Below, in pieces: positions 23,796 through 35,300 of a stretch of DNA of 64,000 nucleotides. Position 1 is the first letter of the stretch, and each line of letters begins with the position of its first letter. The position numbers and the translations under genes were made by a program. Under the pieces are notes generated by a model, which was not told where the DNA came from, ran no database searches, and saw only the letters and a list, made by a program, of their open reading frames with translations. This DNA comes from Parietaria judaica (lineage: Eukaryota > Streptophyta > Magnoliopsida > Rosales > Urticaceae), in contig OX940861.1 of assembly GCA_954871525.1 (NCBI GenBank), forward strand, positions 36,345,201 to 36,409,200, written 5' to 3'.

Positions 23796-24469
23796 ACTAG
23801 TAAAAACAAAGTAAGTAATTTTACCAGGGTTTTTTGCTTTTAACGCTTCTGCATACTTAGGTAGCATTGCATACGAATCCTCCGCACTTCCTTGCATGGA
23901 ATCTAAAGTTAATTATTTGGCCTTCCTTGCCGTATAATAGCTAATTTCTACTCCGTGTTCTTTTCGCATCTTCTTGATTATTTACTTAGGAGCGATGGAT
24001 TCAACTTCCTCTTATTCAACAAACGCAGTTTTCAAGCATTCCTTGACAACGGCAGCGTTTGCATGTGGGTGCTTGGTACTGGTTACCGTCCTCACGCATG
24101 AGTGTGTTTATTGTATGATTTAATCCTCCATGCTGTTGAGCCATTGTAGTCCGTTGAAGAATGCATTTTCCACGTACAACCGGCACTCGAACATTTGATT
24201 TCGAACTGACATGTATCAGAATTTGTAGTCGTAAACGAGAAGTTTCTTCTGATTGCAATCATGCGCATAATGTTTTGCACATGCTTCTTCGATTTGAACA
24301 TGTTACCCTTTTCCACGTCAAACAATTTTGAGAAATGCTCGACGGTTACATCATCTATAAATACGTGCCATTTAGATCTTCACTAGTGAATGCATAAGAT
24401 TCGGACCTACCGAATTGCCCTGTAATAATAGTATTTTCAAATCTATTATATAACTGCCATATTTGAAAT

Positions 24470-24625
24470 AATGTAACTGCAGTTACATAAGTGTAACTTC
24501 AGATACAAACGTGTAACTTCAGTACACTATTGTAACTGTAGATACACGATTGTATCTACAGTTACATAAGTGTAACTTAAGTATACTATTGTAACTGTAG
24601 TTACAAGTTACACTTATGTAATAAC
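24470..24625. repeat. GTAAC/GTTAC motif run upstream of the mudrA N-terminal exon
   Basis: The same motif family as in the other introns, next to the nested LTR element. Confidence 0.8.
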
Positions 24626-26830
24626 TAGAATTAAAATTGTGTAGAAAATAAGAGTTCTTTATCTAATATTACAATAATATCATAACTTAAAGGTGTTGGA
24701 CATGTGTCCTTAAACAAGCTGTTTTTAAACCCATTTGTAAAAGATTATGACTTGTCGTTGAATAAAGATAATACTTATTATGTTAATCTTATTATAGTTT
24801 CTGGTAGAGTAAAATAGAATGTTTAATCCATAGTTCATAATGGAATGCAATTATGTTATTATCATCACACCCGAGTCAATGTGAGGAAGAATTGATAATC
24901 ATAATAAATGAACTTAAATTGTCCGTGACCTGATTAACTGGGTGGGAGCTCATTAATCGGATAAGGTCATTAATGTGACTAAGTGATATAATCCTATTCT
25001 GGATTAAGTGTGTGTCACACTCACTAGAAGTGCATTAAGTATGAAGCGTCTTCATACTGGACTGGACCTGACTTAAACTCCGGAAGTTATCATATAAGAC
25101 CGTCACTGATAACTTGAAGTTGAGTCACTAGTAGATGATCAAATGGATATTCGATCTAAGTCCTGAGTGATCTTGAGTCTGAGCTGCTGACTTGATTGTT
25201 CTTTGATTTAACCGTTAAAGAACACGAAATATTACCGCTGTTCCCAACACTATTATTTTGGGAACATGATAGTCAGTAGTAAAGGTAGCTTGATCATAGA
25301 TATGGGCATCACACAGCTCTCTTCAGAGTCAAGATGATTCCCTTAATTGTCGATGGTGAGAAGTGAGAAAGACCCATGGCCAGCTTATGACTCGTAATCA
25401 TAAGTGGGTCACTCATAATATTACCGACTGAGTTAAGGATGAAAATGCAGTGAGGGGCAATACGGTAAAAACCGCCTGCTCATGTGTGGATCATCAAGTG
25501 AAAGATCAATAACCCGAATTTGATTGTATCAATGGACACCTTGCTATAAAAGGGAATAATATATACTGTATCACTAAAGAGTGCAGCCTCGGGTTTATAG
25601 TGGAATTACACCGAGGTTAACGAACTTCTAGCAGTTCGTTGGAGCTTAAGTGATATGGGTCCATGGTCCCCAGGATAGCTCCGGAACGGATGATACGTAC
25701 GTGATTAAATATACGTTTGTTTAATCATTTGACAGGATTTATAAAACTGAAGTCTGTGTCAGATTTCGGATAGTTTTATCGCGGCAAAAGTACCAAAGTT
25801 TGGTACCGGAAATTTAACTGTCAAAAGATGAATGAATTGAATTTTATCATCAACTGGAAAGTTGTAGAAAATTTAATTCTGTGCAATTTATCTTTTGGAA
25901 CCGAGTCAATCCGACTGACGGTTTGTGATTTATAGATTTAATGAGTTTAACCTAAAGTTTCGGGTTGCATTAATTAAATCACGTGTCACAAATAAAATGG
26001 TGGGTTTGTCCCACGACATTTTAATGTGTGATATGAAAGAGAAGAAATTATAATATAATTTAATTATTTGGATTTAATTATTAATAGGATTTATTCCGGA
26101 TTATTAATAATTAATTAATAATTAATAGATTTATATTATATATAATTAATATATATTTGAGATGTCGCACGCAACGTTCGAGCATGACCGAAAAATATAT
26201 GGAGATTGTTTTTTTTTTAAAACAATTAGATTCATATATATCCTTTTATATATTAATATATATAAAAAGAAGAAAAGTCAACCTGGGAGTGCGTGCAAAC
26301 TTTGTACGCGCAAATTGGTTATGCAAGTTATGCATAACTGCAGCATAAGTACCTATTGTTTAGGTACTTGAGATAAAACCCTGAAATTAATTTAATCCAT
26401 TGGATCGGTCTAGATTTAATCTTCACCGTTGGATTAGGAATTAATTTATTATATAAATAAAATGGGGAATTCGAATTTAGACTTGTTTACCAAGTCTTGG
26501 TATTTGAATTTTCCCTAATTAATTTAATCCATTGGATCGGTCTAAGATTTAATCTTAACCGTTGGATTGAAAATTAATTTTTTATTTATTTAAAAAGGGA
26601 TTTCGAAATTGATAAATAATAATAAACTTGGTGACCAAGTTTGGTGGTTGAGAAAATCTCTCAGCAAATCTTATCCATTGGATCAATCTAGATTTAATCT
26701 GGACTGTTGGATTAGATTTATTTTATTATTTAAAATTCGAAAAATCCTAGGATTAATCTGAGCCATTGGTTTTCGACCAATCAGATGATCCGGATGGAGG
26801 GAATTTCTCACAGATGGTTGGAATTGAACT

Positions 26831-26840
26831 CTATAAATAG
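26831..26840 (+). promoter_or_regulatory. TATA box of the nested LTR
   Basis: CTATAAATAG lies in the 3' half of the LTR, about 650 bp before its end, a usual position for the U3/R promoter. Confidence 0.55.
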
Positions 26841-27480
26841 GGAGCTCATTCCACACTTTTCTTCACACCTCCAGAGCTCAAAATTTCGTGACCCCTTATT
26901 AGGGGATGCGAAAATTGACTCTTCTCTCTCCCCCCGGTTCGGCTTTGTGAGATCTTTTCTCCGGTAGCTTCAAAAGAACCATCAGTTAAATATTTGTCAG
27001 AGTCCTGTCATCGAAGCCCACGCTTCGGTACGAGGATTCCAGGAGAATATCCCGGAAGATCACGGGAGTTTCCCTAGCACCGGCGGAGCCCTGCCAAAGT
27101 CAGAACGCACAGCCGGAAGTCGTCAATGAGGTACGGCCTTATGCATTGGGTCAATAAATGCAAAATTTCTTTTATTGTATTTATTTATTTTCCATAGACA
27201 TTAGATTTAATAATGTTGTTATGAAATTAATTATGATAATTAAATTGCCAATTATTTATCCGATCGCTTTATCCAAATTACTCGATGTCAGTACGTCGTT
27301 ACGGAGTAACTATTCCGACTTAAAATTATTTTAAAAGTTACCCGGACGAACTGATGAGAGCGGAATATTCGAGGTAATTTGGACGGGACGTTAAAAGTAT
27401 TTTTATGAATTTGCATTCAAAGCTATTTTGTTATTTTTTCAAGGAAAATTGGCATATTAGCAGATCCGATTTCCAATAAA

Positions 27481-27492
27481 TGGTATCGGAGC
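27481..27492 (+). other. Retroelement primer-binding site
   Basis: TGGTATCGGAGC differs by one base from TGGTATCAGAGC, the usual complement of plant initiator tRNA-Met used by LTR elements. Confidence 0.75.
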
Positions 27493-27664
27493 TAGATGCG
27501 ATTTCCAACAAAAGGTTGGAATACCATGGTTTGCCAAATTCAGAGTGTGCGACGATGTTGATGATCCATCGGAGGCCGACATTAATGAACCTACACAATA
27601 TAAGATTTTCCATTAAACTCGTGTAATAATATTTTTGTTGTCTCGTTACAAAATTCATTCCTAT

Positions 27665-27790
27665 ATAATTACTATAGATATGGTAACTATAATTACTATA
27701 TTGTAACTATAGATACACTATCATAACCTTTATTGAAGTTACTATAATTACTATAGATATGGTTAAAGTTACAATTACGTAACTTTAAAG
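27665..27790. repeat. GTAAC/GTTAC-like motif run, right part of the MULE
   Basis: Degenerate units (GTAACTATAATTACTATA and similar) again lie inside the MULE borders. Confidence 0.6.
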
Positions 27791-28192
27791 TAGATACAAT
27801 CGATTCCACACTCACCCGAAAACCGGCTCTGGACTCATCAACCAGAGCCCTGAACCGGTCCAAAAGAAGCCGAACCGTGTCGGTCCGGTTCAGCACGAAC
27901 GACACGAGCAAGAACTGCGCGTAGAACCTGAGCTCCTTGAACCGGACCGCGAGATCAAGACAAACCCGTGTTGTATCAAATCAAACGCACGTCCGAAAAA
28001 TGCAGGATTCTTGGACGCTGATCTGCTATATAGTGATTCAAACCATTCTTCAAGCTCTGAAGTAAGCTCTTCACTGTTCACGAATTTTCGAAGAAACTCC
28101 TTGCAATTCCGAGATCTGCTGCCAGACGACACGCTGGATTTTCTCGTCCCGGATTCTATGGACTCTTGGTCAGGGGACCCACCTTCAAACAA
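27700..28192 (-). pseudogene. Possible captured host-gene fragment in the MULE
   Basis: A stretch less AT-rich than its surroundings, with two reading-frame pieces. One, near 28192-28020, contains RNCKEFLRKFVNSEELTSEL and EEWFESLYSRSASKNPAF. The other, near 27960-27790 in a different frame, contains FKELRFYAQFLLVSFVLNRT and LLLDRFRALVDESRAGFR. Composition and residue pattern look like real protein rather than transposon. I do not recognise the source with certainty. The frame change and missing remainder argue against a functional gene. Capture of gene pieces (Pack-MULE behaviour) is known for this superfamily; here it is inferred. Confidence 0.5.
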
Positions 28193-28804
28193 AGTGTCGC
28201 AGCATAATCAGATTATTGAAAACACAATTACACTTAAAACCACATCAATTGAACTACACCAAAATGAGAAACCATGTACGCTATTTAATACCAGTTTCAT
28301 TGTTTGAATGTGAAATAGTATTTTTAAGCCTCAAGGCGTCCGAAAAATTGTTCCGAAAACTGGAACCTGCAATCAATACGGTTGTTCTTTAGAAATTAAT
28401 GCATTGAAAAATTAAAAAAAACAGAGCTTAGGAATCACACAAAACTGAAGCGAGAAACTAACTAGATCGAGCCAATCGACATTCCTCAGAAGCATTGAAA
28501 ACAAACCTGGAGATATTGAAGAATCGCAGAGAATTATTCCGTGATCGAAGAAGAAGATGGAATTGTCGAGAATTATGACGTGAAGAAGATGGAATTGCAA
28601 GGAATCGCAGAGATTGAGAGACGTGATCGAAACCCTAGCTTCTCAAGGAATCACAAGGACGGAAGAATGGAGATCGAACGCTTCGTCGAAGAAGAATGGT
28701 GATCGAAGGCTTCGTCTATAATGGTGATCGAAGGCTTCGTCGAATGGTGATATCTAATTGAGGGTATAATTGTCCATATAAGACCAAATGAGTATTTTTT
28801 TTAC

Positions 28805-29293
28805 GGGATAATAGCGGCTAAAGTACCCATTCTTTAGGCAAGTGTGTCAATAAAGGTCCAAACCAAATTAATAGCGGCATAAGTAGCCAAACGCTACAAA
28901 AATGTGTTGACTATAAATTCCATCCAGATTTTTAACATCTGTTAGTCAACGGTGCCATGTGGAAGTCGATAAATGCCACGTGAATAGAGCTAGAGCTAAC
29001 ATTGTTTGATGTACCATTGGAGAGAAGAGAGAGAGCGCTTATTCTCTGTCTTTGAGAGTGAGAGACAGAGAGAGAGAAAGAAGGGGAGGGGGTAAATTAA
29101 AAAAAATGACGTGTCACGTGGCAATCTATTGACTTCCACGTCGCACCGTTGACTAACGGATGTTAGAAAACTAGATGGAATTTATAATCAACACATTTTT
29201 GTAACGTTTGGCTACTTTTACCGCTATAAATTCGGTTTGGACCTTTATTGACACACTTGCCCAAAGAATGGGTACTTTAGCCGCTATTATCCC
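28805..29293. mobile_element. MULE-type MITE with long terminal inverted repeats, 489 bp
   Basis: Ends GGGATAATAGCGGC and GCCGCTATTATCCC. The inverse arms extend about 190 bp each, through the CAACACATTTTTGTA and TTGACTTCCACGT segments. Flanks TTTTTTTAC and TTTTTTTAA match at 8 of 9 bases. A GAGA-rich loop is in the middle. It is inserted about 80 bp from the right end of the large MULE. Confidence 0.85.
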
Positions 29294-29374
29294 TTTTTTT
29301 AATTATAGTAAACTTTTGAGTGTTTTTTTTTTTTTTTTTAAATCACCTAAGTTGAGTATTTTGCTAAAAAGCCC

Positions 29375-29829
29375 TTGTTGTTATTGGGTTACATTTTATT
29401 TTTAGGTTTAGATTTAATTTTATTTTTAATATTCTTTCAAAATTTAAAGTATAAAAATATTAATAAAAATAAATAAATCTAAAACAACCAAAAAAAATTC
29501 AAAATTAATTTGAAACGTTACTTTTAAATTGTTTTAGGTTTAAATGTATATTTTTTATAATGTTTTCGTTATTAATTCGAATTAATACAATACATAACAT
29601 TAGTACTTTTTATGTTTACGATGTGGTATTTAACGAGTAGAATAGAAGAAACATTTACGTAAAACTTAAATTTTCGCAACAAATTCTGAACAATTATGGA
29701 GAAAAAAAAATTAATTGTTTAAAGTTCATATTTAATTATATTTTTGGTTGCAGTGGGGATCCATATTTCTTGGAGCCATATTGGATGGAAAATGCAGCAA
29801 GAAGTGCCGTTTTAGTGGCGGGTTGGCAC
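29375..29829 (+). pseudogene. Partial duplicate of the TAR gene, right piece
   Basis: Continues the copy from 17153. It matches 32553-33019: the rest of TAR intron 1, the acceptor TTGCAG, and the first 76 bases of exon 2 (29754-29829, encoding GDPYFLEPYWMENAARSAVL and a few more). It breaks off at GGTTGGCAC, where the Copia fragment begins. Confidence 0.9.
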
Positions 29830-30668
29830 AATTATGGAACATTGCACGTTGCGCAGGTGAGATTATCCTCAAGGAACAGGTCCAGCTCCTGCCAGAGATC
29901 TTGCAAAGCTGAAAAATATTGAGTGACATCGTTTGATCCTTGTTTGAGCTCTTTTAGTTTCGCTCGAAGCTCAAAAATCTGCGACGCATTCCCGAGATTC
30001 GAGTACGCCCGGCGGGCAGCGTCCCAAACTTCCTTTGCTGTTTGGAACCAGAGATAACGACGACTAATCTTTGGATCCATAGAATTGATAAGCCACGCAA
30101 GGACAATAGAATTCTCCGCCTGCCAGGTGGAGTGAGAAGGATCAGTGCGAGGTGGAGCTGGAAGGTCGCCGGTGAGATAGCCGAGTTTGCCCCTACCACA
30201 GATGACTATCTTGACCGATTGAGCCCACTGAGGATAATTCTGACCGTCGAGTTTGTGGGCTGTGATGTGAAGAGACGAAAGATCGCTAGCGGAAAAAGGA
30301 GCGGGGGGGTTGGTACCGCGGCCATGACTAGCAGAATTGGAATCGATATTTCCACCGGTGGAGGTTACAGAATCAGACTCCGCCATGGAAGAAGAAGGAG
30401 GGAAGACGTGGGGGTTGTGGCGGCGAGAGAAGGTGGCTAGGGTTTCTCTCGCTCTGATACCATGTGAAAAAAAGAAAAACTGGAGAAAATAATTTTCTTA
30501 TAGAATTATTGATCTGTAACACGTACATACATATACTGAGTTGATTCTATTACCTATATTAGGAAATAAAATAATGTGGAAAATAAAGCATTAAGTGACT
30601 AAGATACACACGACAACTAATCTCCTAATTCCTTGGACCTTCGACATAAAACTCTAGACTCTTCAACA
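29830..30668 (-). mobile_element. Truncated Ty1/Copia element (LTR, primer site, gag)
   Basis: On the minus strand: a 206-bp LTR (30668 to 30463) beginning TGTTGAAGAG and ending TTCACA, directly followed by the exact primer-binding site TGGTATCAGAGC (30462-30451), a short leader and the N-terminal part of gag. The element stops abruptly at 29830, at the duplication junction. Everything downstream of gag, including pol and the second LTR, is missing, so no target duplication can be checked. Confidence 0.85.
29832..30386 (-). CDS. Copia Gag N-terminal fragment
   Basis: 184 codons. A Ser/Gly-rich start is followed by the usual Copia gag landmarks: KLDGQNYPQWAQSVKI, GYLTGDLPAPP, WLINSMDPKISRRYLWFQTA, KEVWDAARRAYS and an ELRAKLKELKQGS ... 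YFSALQDLWQEL segment. The frame ends a few codons into a Cys-containing region at the truncation point, without a complete zinc knuckle. Gag would package element RNA, but this fragment is a relic. Confidence 0.85.
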   Translation of the reverse strand: MAESDSVTSTGGNIDSNSASHGRGTNPPAPFSASDLSSLHITAHKLDGQNYPQWAQSVKIVICGRGKLGYLTGDLPAPPRTDPSHSTWQAENSIVLAWLINSMDPKISRRYLWFQTAKEVWDAARRAYSNLGNASQIFELRAKLKELKQGSNDVTQYFSALQDLWQELDLFLEDNLTCATCNVP

Positions 30669-31683
30669 ATATAGATGATGAAGTGACAACAGGATCACAG
30701 GAGTTGGGGGAAGAAAAATGACACTTAACGATTAGAACAACACGAAATGATAGCGAAACAATAAGTTAAGATATGTGCCGTCGAAAAAATATGTAAGTGT
30801 AGCAATGCAATAGTGACAATTTAAAAAATATATGTCGTTAAAATATTATATGTGGTTTGTTTTTATAAAGTTCTATATAATATCATTTATCTCCAGTTGA
30901 ATGATTAATATCTTTTCAACATATATACTCGTTCACTTGAAAGAATATTATGATCATTTACATCAACAAATTGAAATATTATTAGAGAAATAGAAAAACT
31001 CAGGAGTAGTCAAAGGAAGGCGGGTTCGTAGGAAAAATGAACTAAGAAGAGTGTCTGCCCCGACTTTGCGGAGACCTGTGTTTTTGGTAAACAATCGCTC
31101 AAAAAAGCAAATTCGTAAAAATATTTCGATTAAAAAATAAAATGAAATATTGGGCTAACAAAATTATTCTGATGGCATGTATAAAACAATCGTCATATTA
31201 TTGAAGGGATTAACTCTGTCATGAAGTTTCACGTGTGTGTCGATATGTCTATGTTTTTGTTCTTTTCGACCTAGTTTTTACTCTTGTTGACCACCTGACG
31301 ACATAATTGGATAGTGCTTTATGTTTTTGGTTATTATACGAGAACTATAAGTTCGTTTTTAGCTCTTTAAGGTTCTTGTAGCTCATACGAAGAAAAAAAA
31401 AGTAGAAACATTGACAAATTATTATACGTCAATTTCACGATGAAAAAAAAAAAAAACTTACTATTGAAAATCTATGTCACTATTGAAAAAGAATTTGAAA
31501 TTCCACGCTGTCACTGCGGGACCCACAATGTCGATATAATACAAGATGGTGGAAGAAACATAATGCTGCTATTTGCTAAGAAAGTTTGAATATTAAACGA
31601 GAAAGATATTCACTAATTAGTGATTACATAAAGCTTTGGTTGAAGAAAGACAACATTTGCCACCCAACCAAATAATATACATA

Positions 31684-32301
31684 ATGGTGGCAACGAGAGG
31701 CGTGTTCATCTCTCTCCTCTTGGCCTCCTCCGTAGGCCTCAATCTCTTCTTACTCGTCTTCCGATCGCCGGCGCAGCCGTTGACTTGGAGCGGTCGCGCG
31801 GCACAGGAAGCCGAGTCGGTGGCGGCGATTTCGTGCTCCGGACACGGACGAGCCTACTTAGATGGCGTCTCCGGTAACGACGGAGCTATGCCGGTTTGCG
31901 AGTGCAGCGCTTGCTTCGGAGGCTCAGATTGTTCTCAATTCTTGCCTAATTGCGATGCAGATGCAGATGGGTGAGTAAACATATTTAGAACTAAAACATT
32001 TAAGTACTTTTACCTTCTTCTTTTTTCTTCCTCTAGCTCAGCTTGATTATTTTTATTTTTGGATGTATACTTAGGTAGCTTCATTTTAATACCTCAACTA
32101 ATGATTAACCATGCTACTATTTAATTTATATATATATGAAGTTAATCATAGTTTAAGTGTATATATTATTAAACATGTAATTAAATATAGTTTTTAAATA
32201 TTTTAAAGACTATAAAAATTTACTTAACTTAAAGCTCTTATAAAAAATAAGAAACTCAGAGCCGGCCTCTCAACCATATATTAGTTTTTGTTTGTTATTG
32301 G

Positions 32302-32374
<73 letters not shown>

Positions 32375-35300
32375 ATATATTTATATTTATATTATGTACA
32401 AATACAAATACTTAAAAGCTAATTAATTTATTATTAATATGAATGAAGTACGTACCAATCAAGTGGTTCAAGTATAGAATAGTAAATATTTTTTGTCGTG
32501 TTTCACATGTCCCCTTGTTAGTCCTTCAGAATATATATTTTTTTTTAAATAGTTATTGTTATTGGGTTACATTTTATTTTTATTTTTAGGTTTAGATTTA
32601 ATTTTATTTTTAATATTTTTTCAAAATTTAAAGTATAAAAATATTAATAAAAATAAATAAATCTAAATCTAAAACAACCAAAAAAAATTCAAAATTAATT
32701 TGAAACGTTACTTTTTAATTGTTTTAGGTTTAAATGTATATTTTTTTATAATGTTTTCATTATTAATTCGAATTAATACAATGCATGACATTAGTACTTT
32801 TTATGTTTACGATGTGGTATTTAACGAGTAGAATAGAAGAAACATTTACGTAAAACTTAAATTTTCGCAACAAATTCTGAACAATTATGGAGAAAAAAAA
32901 ATTAATTGTTTAAAGTTCATATTTAATTATATTTTTGGTTGCAGTGGGGATCCATATTTCTTGGAGCCATATTGGATGGAAAATGCAGCAAGAAGTGCCG
33001 TTTTAGTGGCGGGTTGGCACCGGATGAGCTATGTTTTCCAACACCGATCAACCATCTCTCAAGAGCTCCAACTTCACATTCGAAAACTTCATAGCTTTGT
33101 TGGCAATGCCGTTACACAAGGAAGATATATTGTCTTCGGCGTCGGTTCGTTCCAACTTCTCAACGCTGCGATTCACGCTTTGTCGCCGGAAAATTCCTCC
33201 TCTCCCGCGAGAGTTGTGGCTTCAATCCCGTATTACTCGGTACATGCACTACTTAAGATGCTGACTATATAACTCAGTTATTTTGCACCGGATACTATTA
33301 TTTCGGTCTGGAGCTTGTTTGAACTTAACGGTCTCGGATACCATACCACACTAACTATTGCGGAATTCATCCCAAAACAGAATTTTGAATGAGCGGAGAT
33401 CAGTCCGTTCATTCTTTTTATGCATGATCGTTAACAACATTATAACACGACACGGTTTCAAATTAAAAAGTTTATTTTATCCCAAAGGTCGGGCCTAAGA
33501 TATATAAGTGATTGTCAAAAAGCGGCACCTATCTTAAATTCCATGTTAAGAACCTCCCGCCAAAAAATAAACGGACTTAACAACTATAACTAGCCGCTTA
33601 AGTCATCAAATTTTGAGATAGAATCCCGTAATACTAATTATTCATAATTTACGTCACTAAAACTGAAGTCTATATCAATTGTATTTTCATGGTAGCTCTA
33701 CAAAGAGCAGACGGAGTATTTCGAGACCGAGAATTACAAGTTCGCAGGAGAAGCGTCGCTGTGGAAGAACAGTTCAGCGAAGCTGATAGAATTGGTGACT
33801 TCGCCGAATAACCCGGATGGGAAGCTCAAAGAGGCAACTCTTGAGGGATCAAACGTGAAAGCCATTCATGACAGAGTCTATTACTGGCCTCACTTCACCG
33901 CCATTTCTGCTCCAGCTGACGAAGATATCATGCTCTTCTCTCTCTCCAAGCTCACCGGCCATGCCGGAACTCGCTTCGGGTACGCAATCTAAACATGTTC
34001 TTGACAAATGTAGAAGCCAAATACGATTGAATAGGCGGTTTTTGAAAACCTAATATTATCTCTTGGAAAAAAAATTCTCTCTAGATTATTTACTCTCTAA
34101 CTTTATGTATATAATACTCTTATGGAATATATATATTAGCATTTTACAATACTCTATTTCTTAGACTAATTATTGTATAAACTATATATTTATCATCTTC
34201 TGTTTCTAAACCATCTAAATTATTCTGAAGTAGTTGAGAAAGAAAATATATACATATATATATTATATCAAATTAAAGTCTAACAACCGTATTAATATAT
34301 ACAGCTACATTGATGCATAAGTATTTAATAATATATACAACCATATATATAGATATTATATTCCTCCCTTTATCTATAGCAATAATTATTATGTACATAT
34401 AAAAATCCTTTGAGTCATCATAGTATCCAAAATGATTAATCAAAAAGAAAATCGAGAAAACTTTATTGAATAACGAAATTCCGGTCTCGCAAACTGTTGA
34501 ATATATGATTTTACCATTAAAAGGGGGTCTAATACATGTCTGTGTACGTAACGTTGAAGATGGGCAATAGTGAAAGACGAACAAGTGTTGGAGAGAATGA
34601 GCGATCATGTGGTGTTGAACACCTTGGGAGTCCCCAAGGACTCTCAGCTCCGAGCTCTCCAGCTTATTAAAGCGACACTGCGAGATCAATCCAGTAACGG
34701 AGGAAACGGGCTCTTCGAATTCGGCTTCAAAACAATGTCTGGTCGCTGGGCGAGGCTCAGCGACGCGTTGTCACTCTCAAAACGCTTCTCGCTGCCGGAT
34801 TTAGACTCGAAGTACTGCCGTTTCTTCGGCGGAGAAAGAGAGCCTTCCCCAGGTAAAATTATCATTGCTTTAGCATGTCAAACTATATATATTTTTTTCT
34901 TGGACTAATTTCTTAGACTAATCGTAATCGTAATAGTTAATTTAATGTCAAACTATAAATATTATAATTTCTTTATAGTTTGACATTAAATTAAGTACAA
35001 CGATTAAAAAAAAAAACCTTCTTTGTCAATTATAAGCTAAGGCTATTTCAGAGCTTCTAAGTTCTGCAACTTATAGAAAATTTACAAAATGCTAGACCCT
35101 AGCACAATATTTTGGGTTAATTTTTCTAATAATCTCATATTAATATCAAGAGATATTTGCGACGTAAGTATCGAACTTTGTTTGTACTAAGTGAGCGTCC
35201 ATATTCCCAATCTCACTTTTTTTTTTTTTTTTTGCGGTAATAATATCCAAAGGCCATAAAAGTGTTCATATTCAATTTCATCCATGTCCGAGAACCTGAG

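Larger units (their letters stand above)
21967..24330 (-). pseudogene. mudrA: mudrA-type MULE transposase, decayed
   Basis: Read right to left. A MuDR N-terminal zinc-binding domain starts near 24325 (KSKKHVQNIMRMIAIRRNF, then CSSAGCTWKMH). A FAR1-like segment follows (PKYAEALKAKNPG near 23830). The MULE transposase core spans 23470-22880, with first Asp in SVDGTFL, second Asp in IISDRND and the CKQHL box. A SWIM finger lies near 22430-22330 (CTCNGK ... PCAHAM). The C-terminal CCHC knuckle CGACGKLGHNKRSC is near 22000. Exons are separated by introns filled with GTAAC/GTTAC motifs. In-frame stops (for example after AFSIV and after RREFDH) and a frameshift inside the SWIM finger show it is inactive. 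Confidence 0.88.
24694..27510 (+). mobile_element. Almost-solo LTR retroelement nested in the MULE
   Basis: Starts TGTTGGACATGTG and ends TTCCAACA. It is flanked by the perfect 5-bp duplication AAAGG (24689-24693 and 27511-27515). Nearly all is one LTR of about 2.8 kb, with a TATA box and three imperfect repeats of CCATTGGATC...CCGTTGGATT (near 26398, 26530, 26672). A primer-binding site at 27481 is followed only by the last 16 bases of a second LTR. No gag or pol remains. Confidence 0.85.
17154..29374. mobile_element. Composite Mutator-like element (MULE), about 12.2 kb
   Basis: The left end GGGCTTCTTAGCAAAA and right end TTTTGCTAAAAAGCCC are inverse. Flanks TTATTGTTG (17145-17153) and TTGTTGTTA (29375-29383) each differ by one base from the 9-bp sequence TTATTGTTA. 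That sequence occurs once at the unoccupied equivalent site near 32553-32561, so the duplicated TAR copy gives a built-in empty site. Contents from left: a 4.4-kb palindrome with mirrored DUF1985 gene pieces, a decayed mudrA on the minus strand, a nested LTR element, a possible captured gene fragment and a nested MITE. Nine-base duplication and MURA homology place it in MULEs. Confidence 0.8.

Noticed and set aside
18530..24625. CRISPR-like array
   Set aside because: Units are not identical repeats with unique spacers. They are degenerate short palindromes in eukaryotic transposon introns.
30042..30440. 132-codon plus-strand ORF
   Set aside because: It is antisense to the Copia gag ORF, which has clear family motifs.
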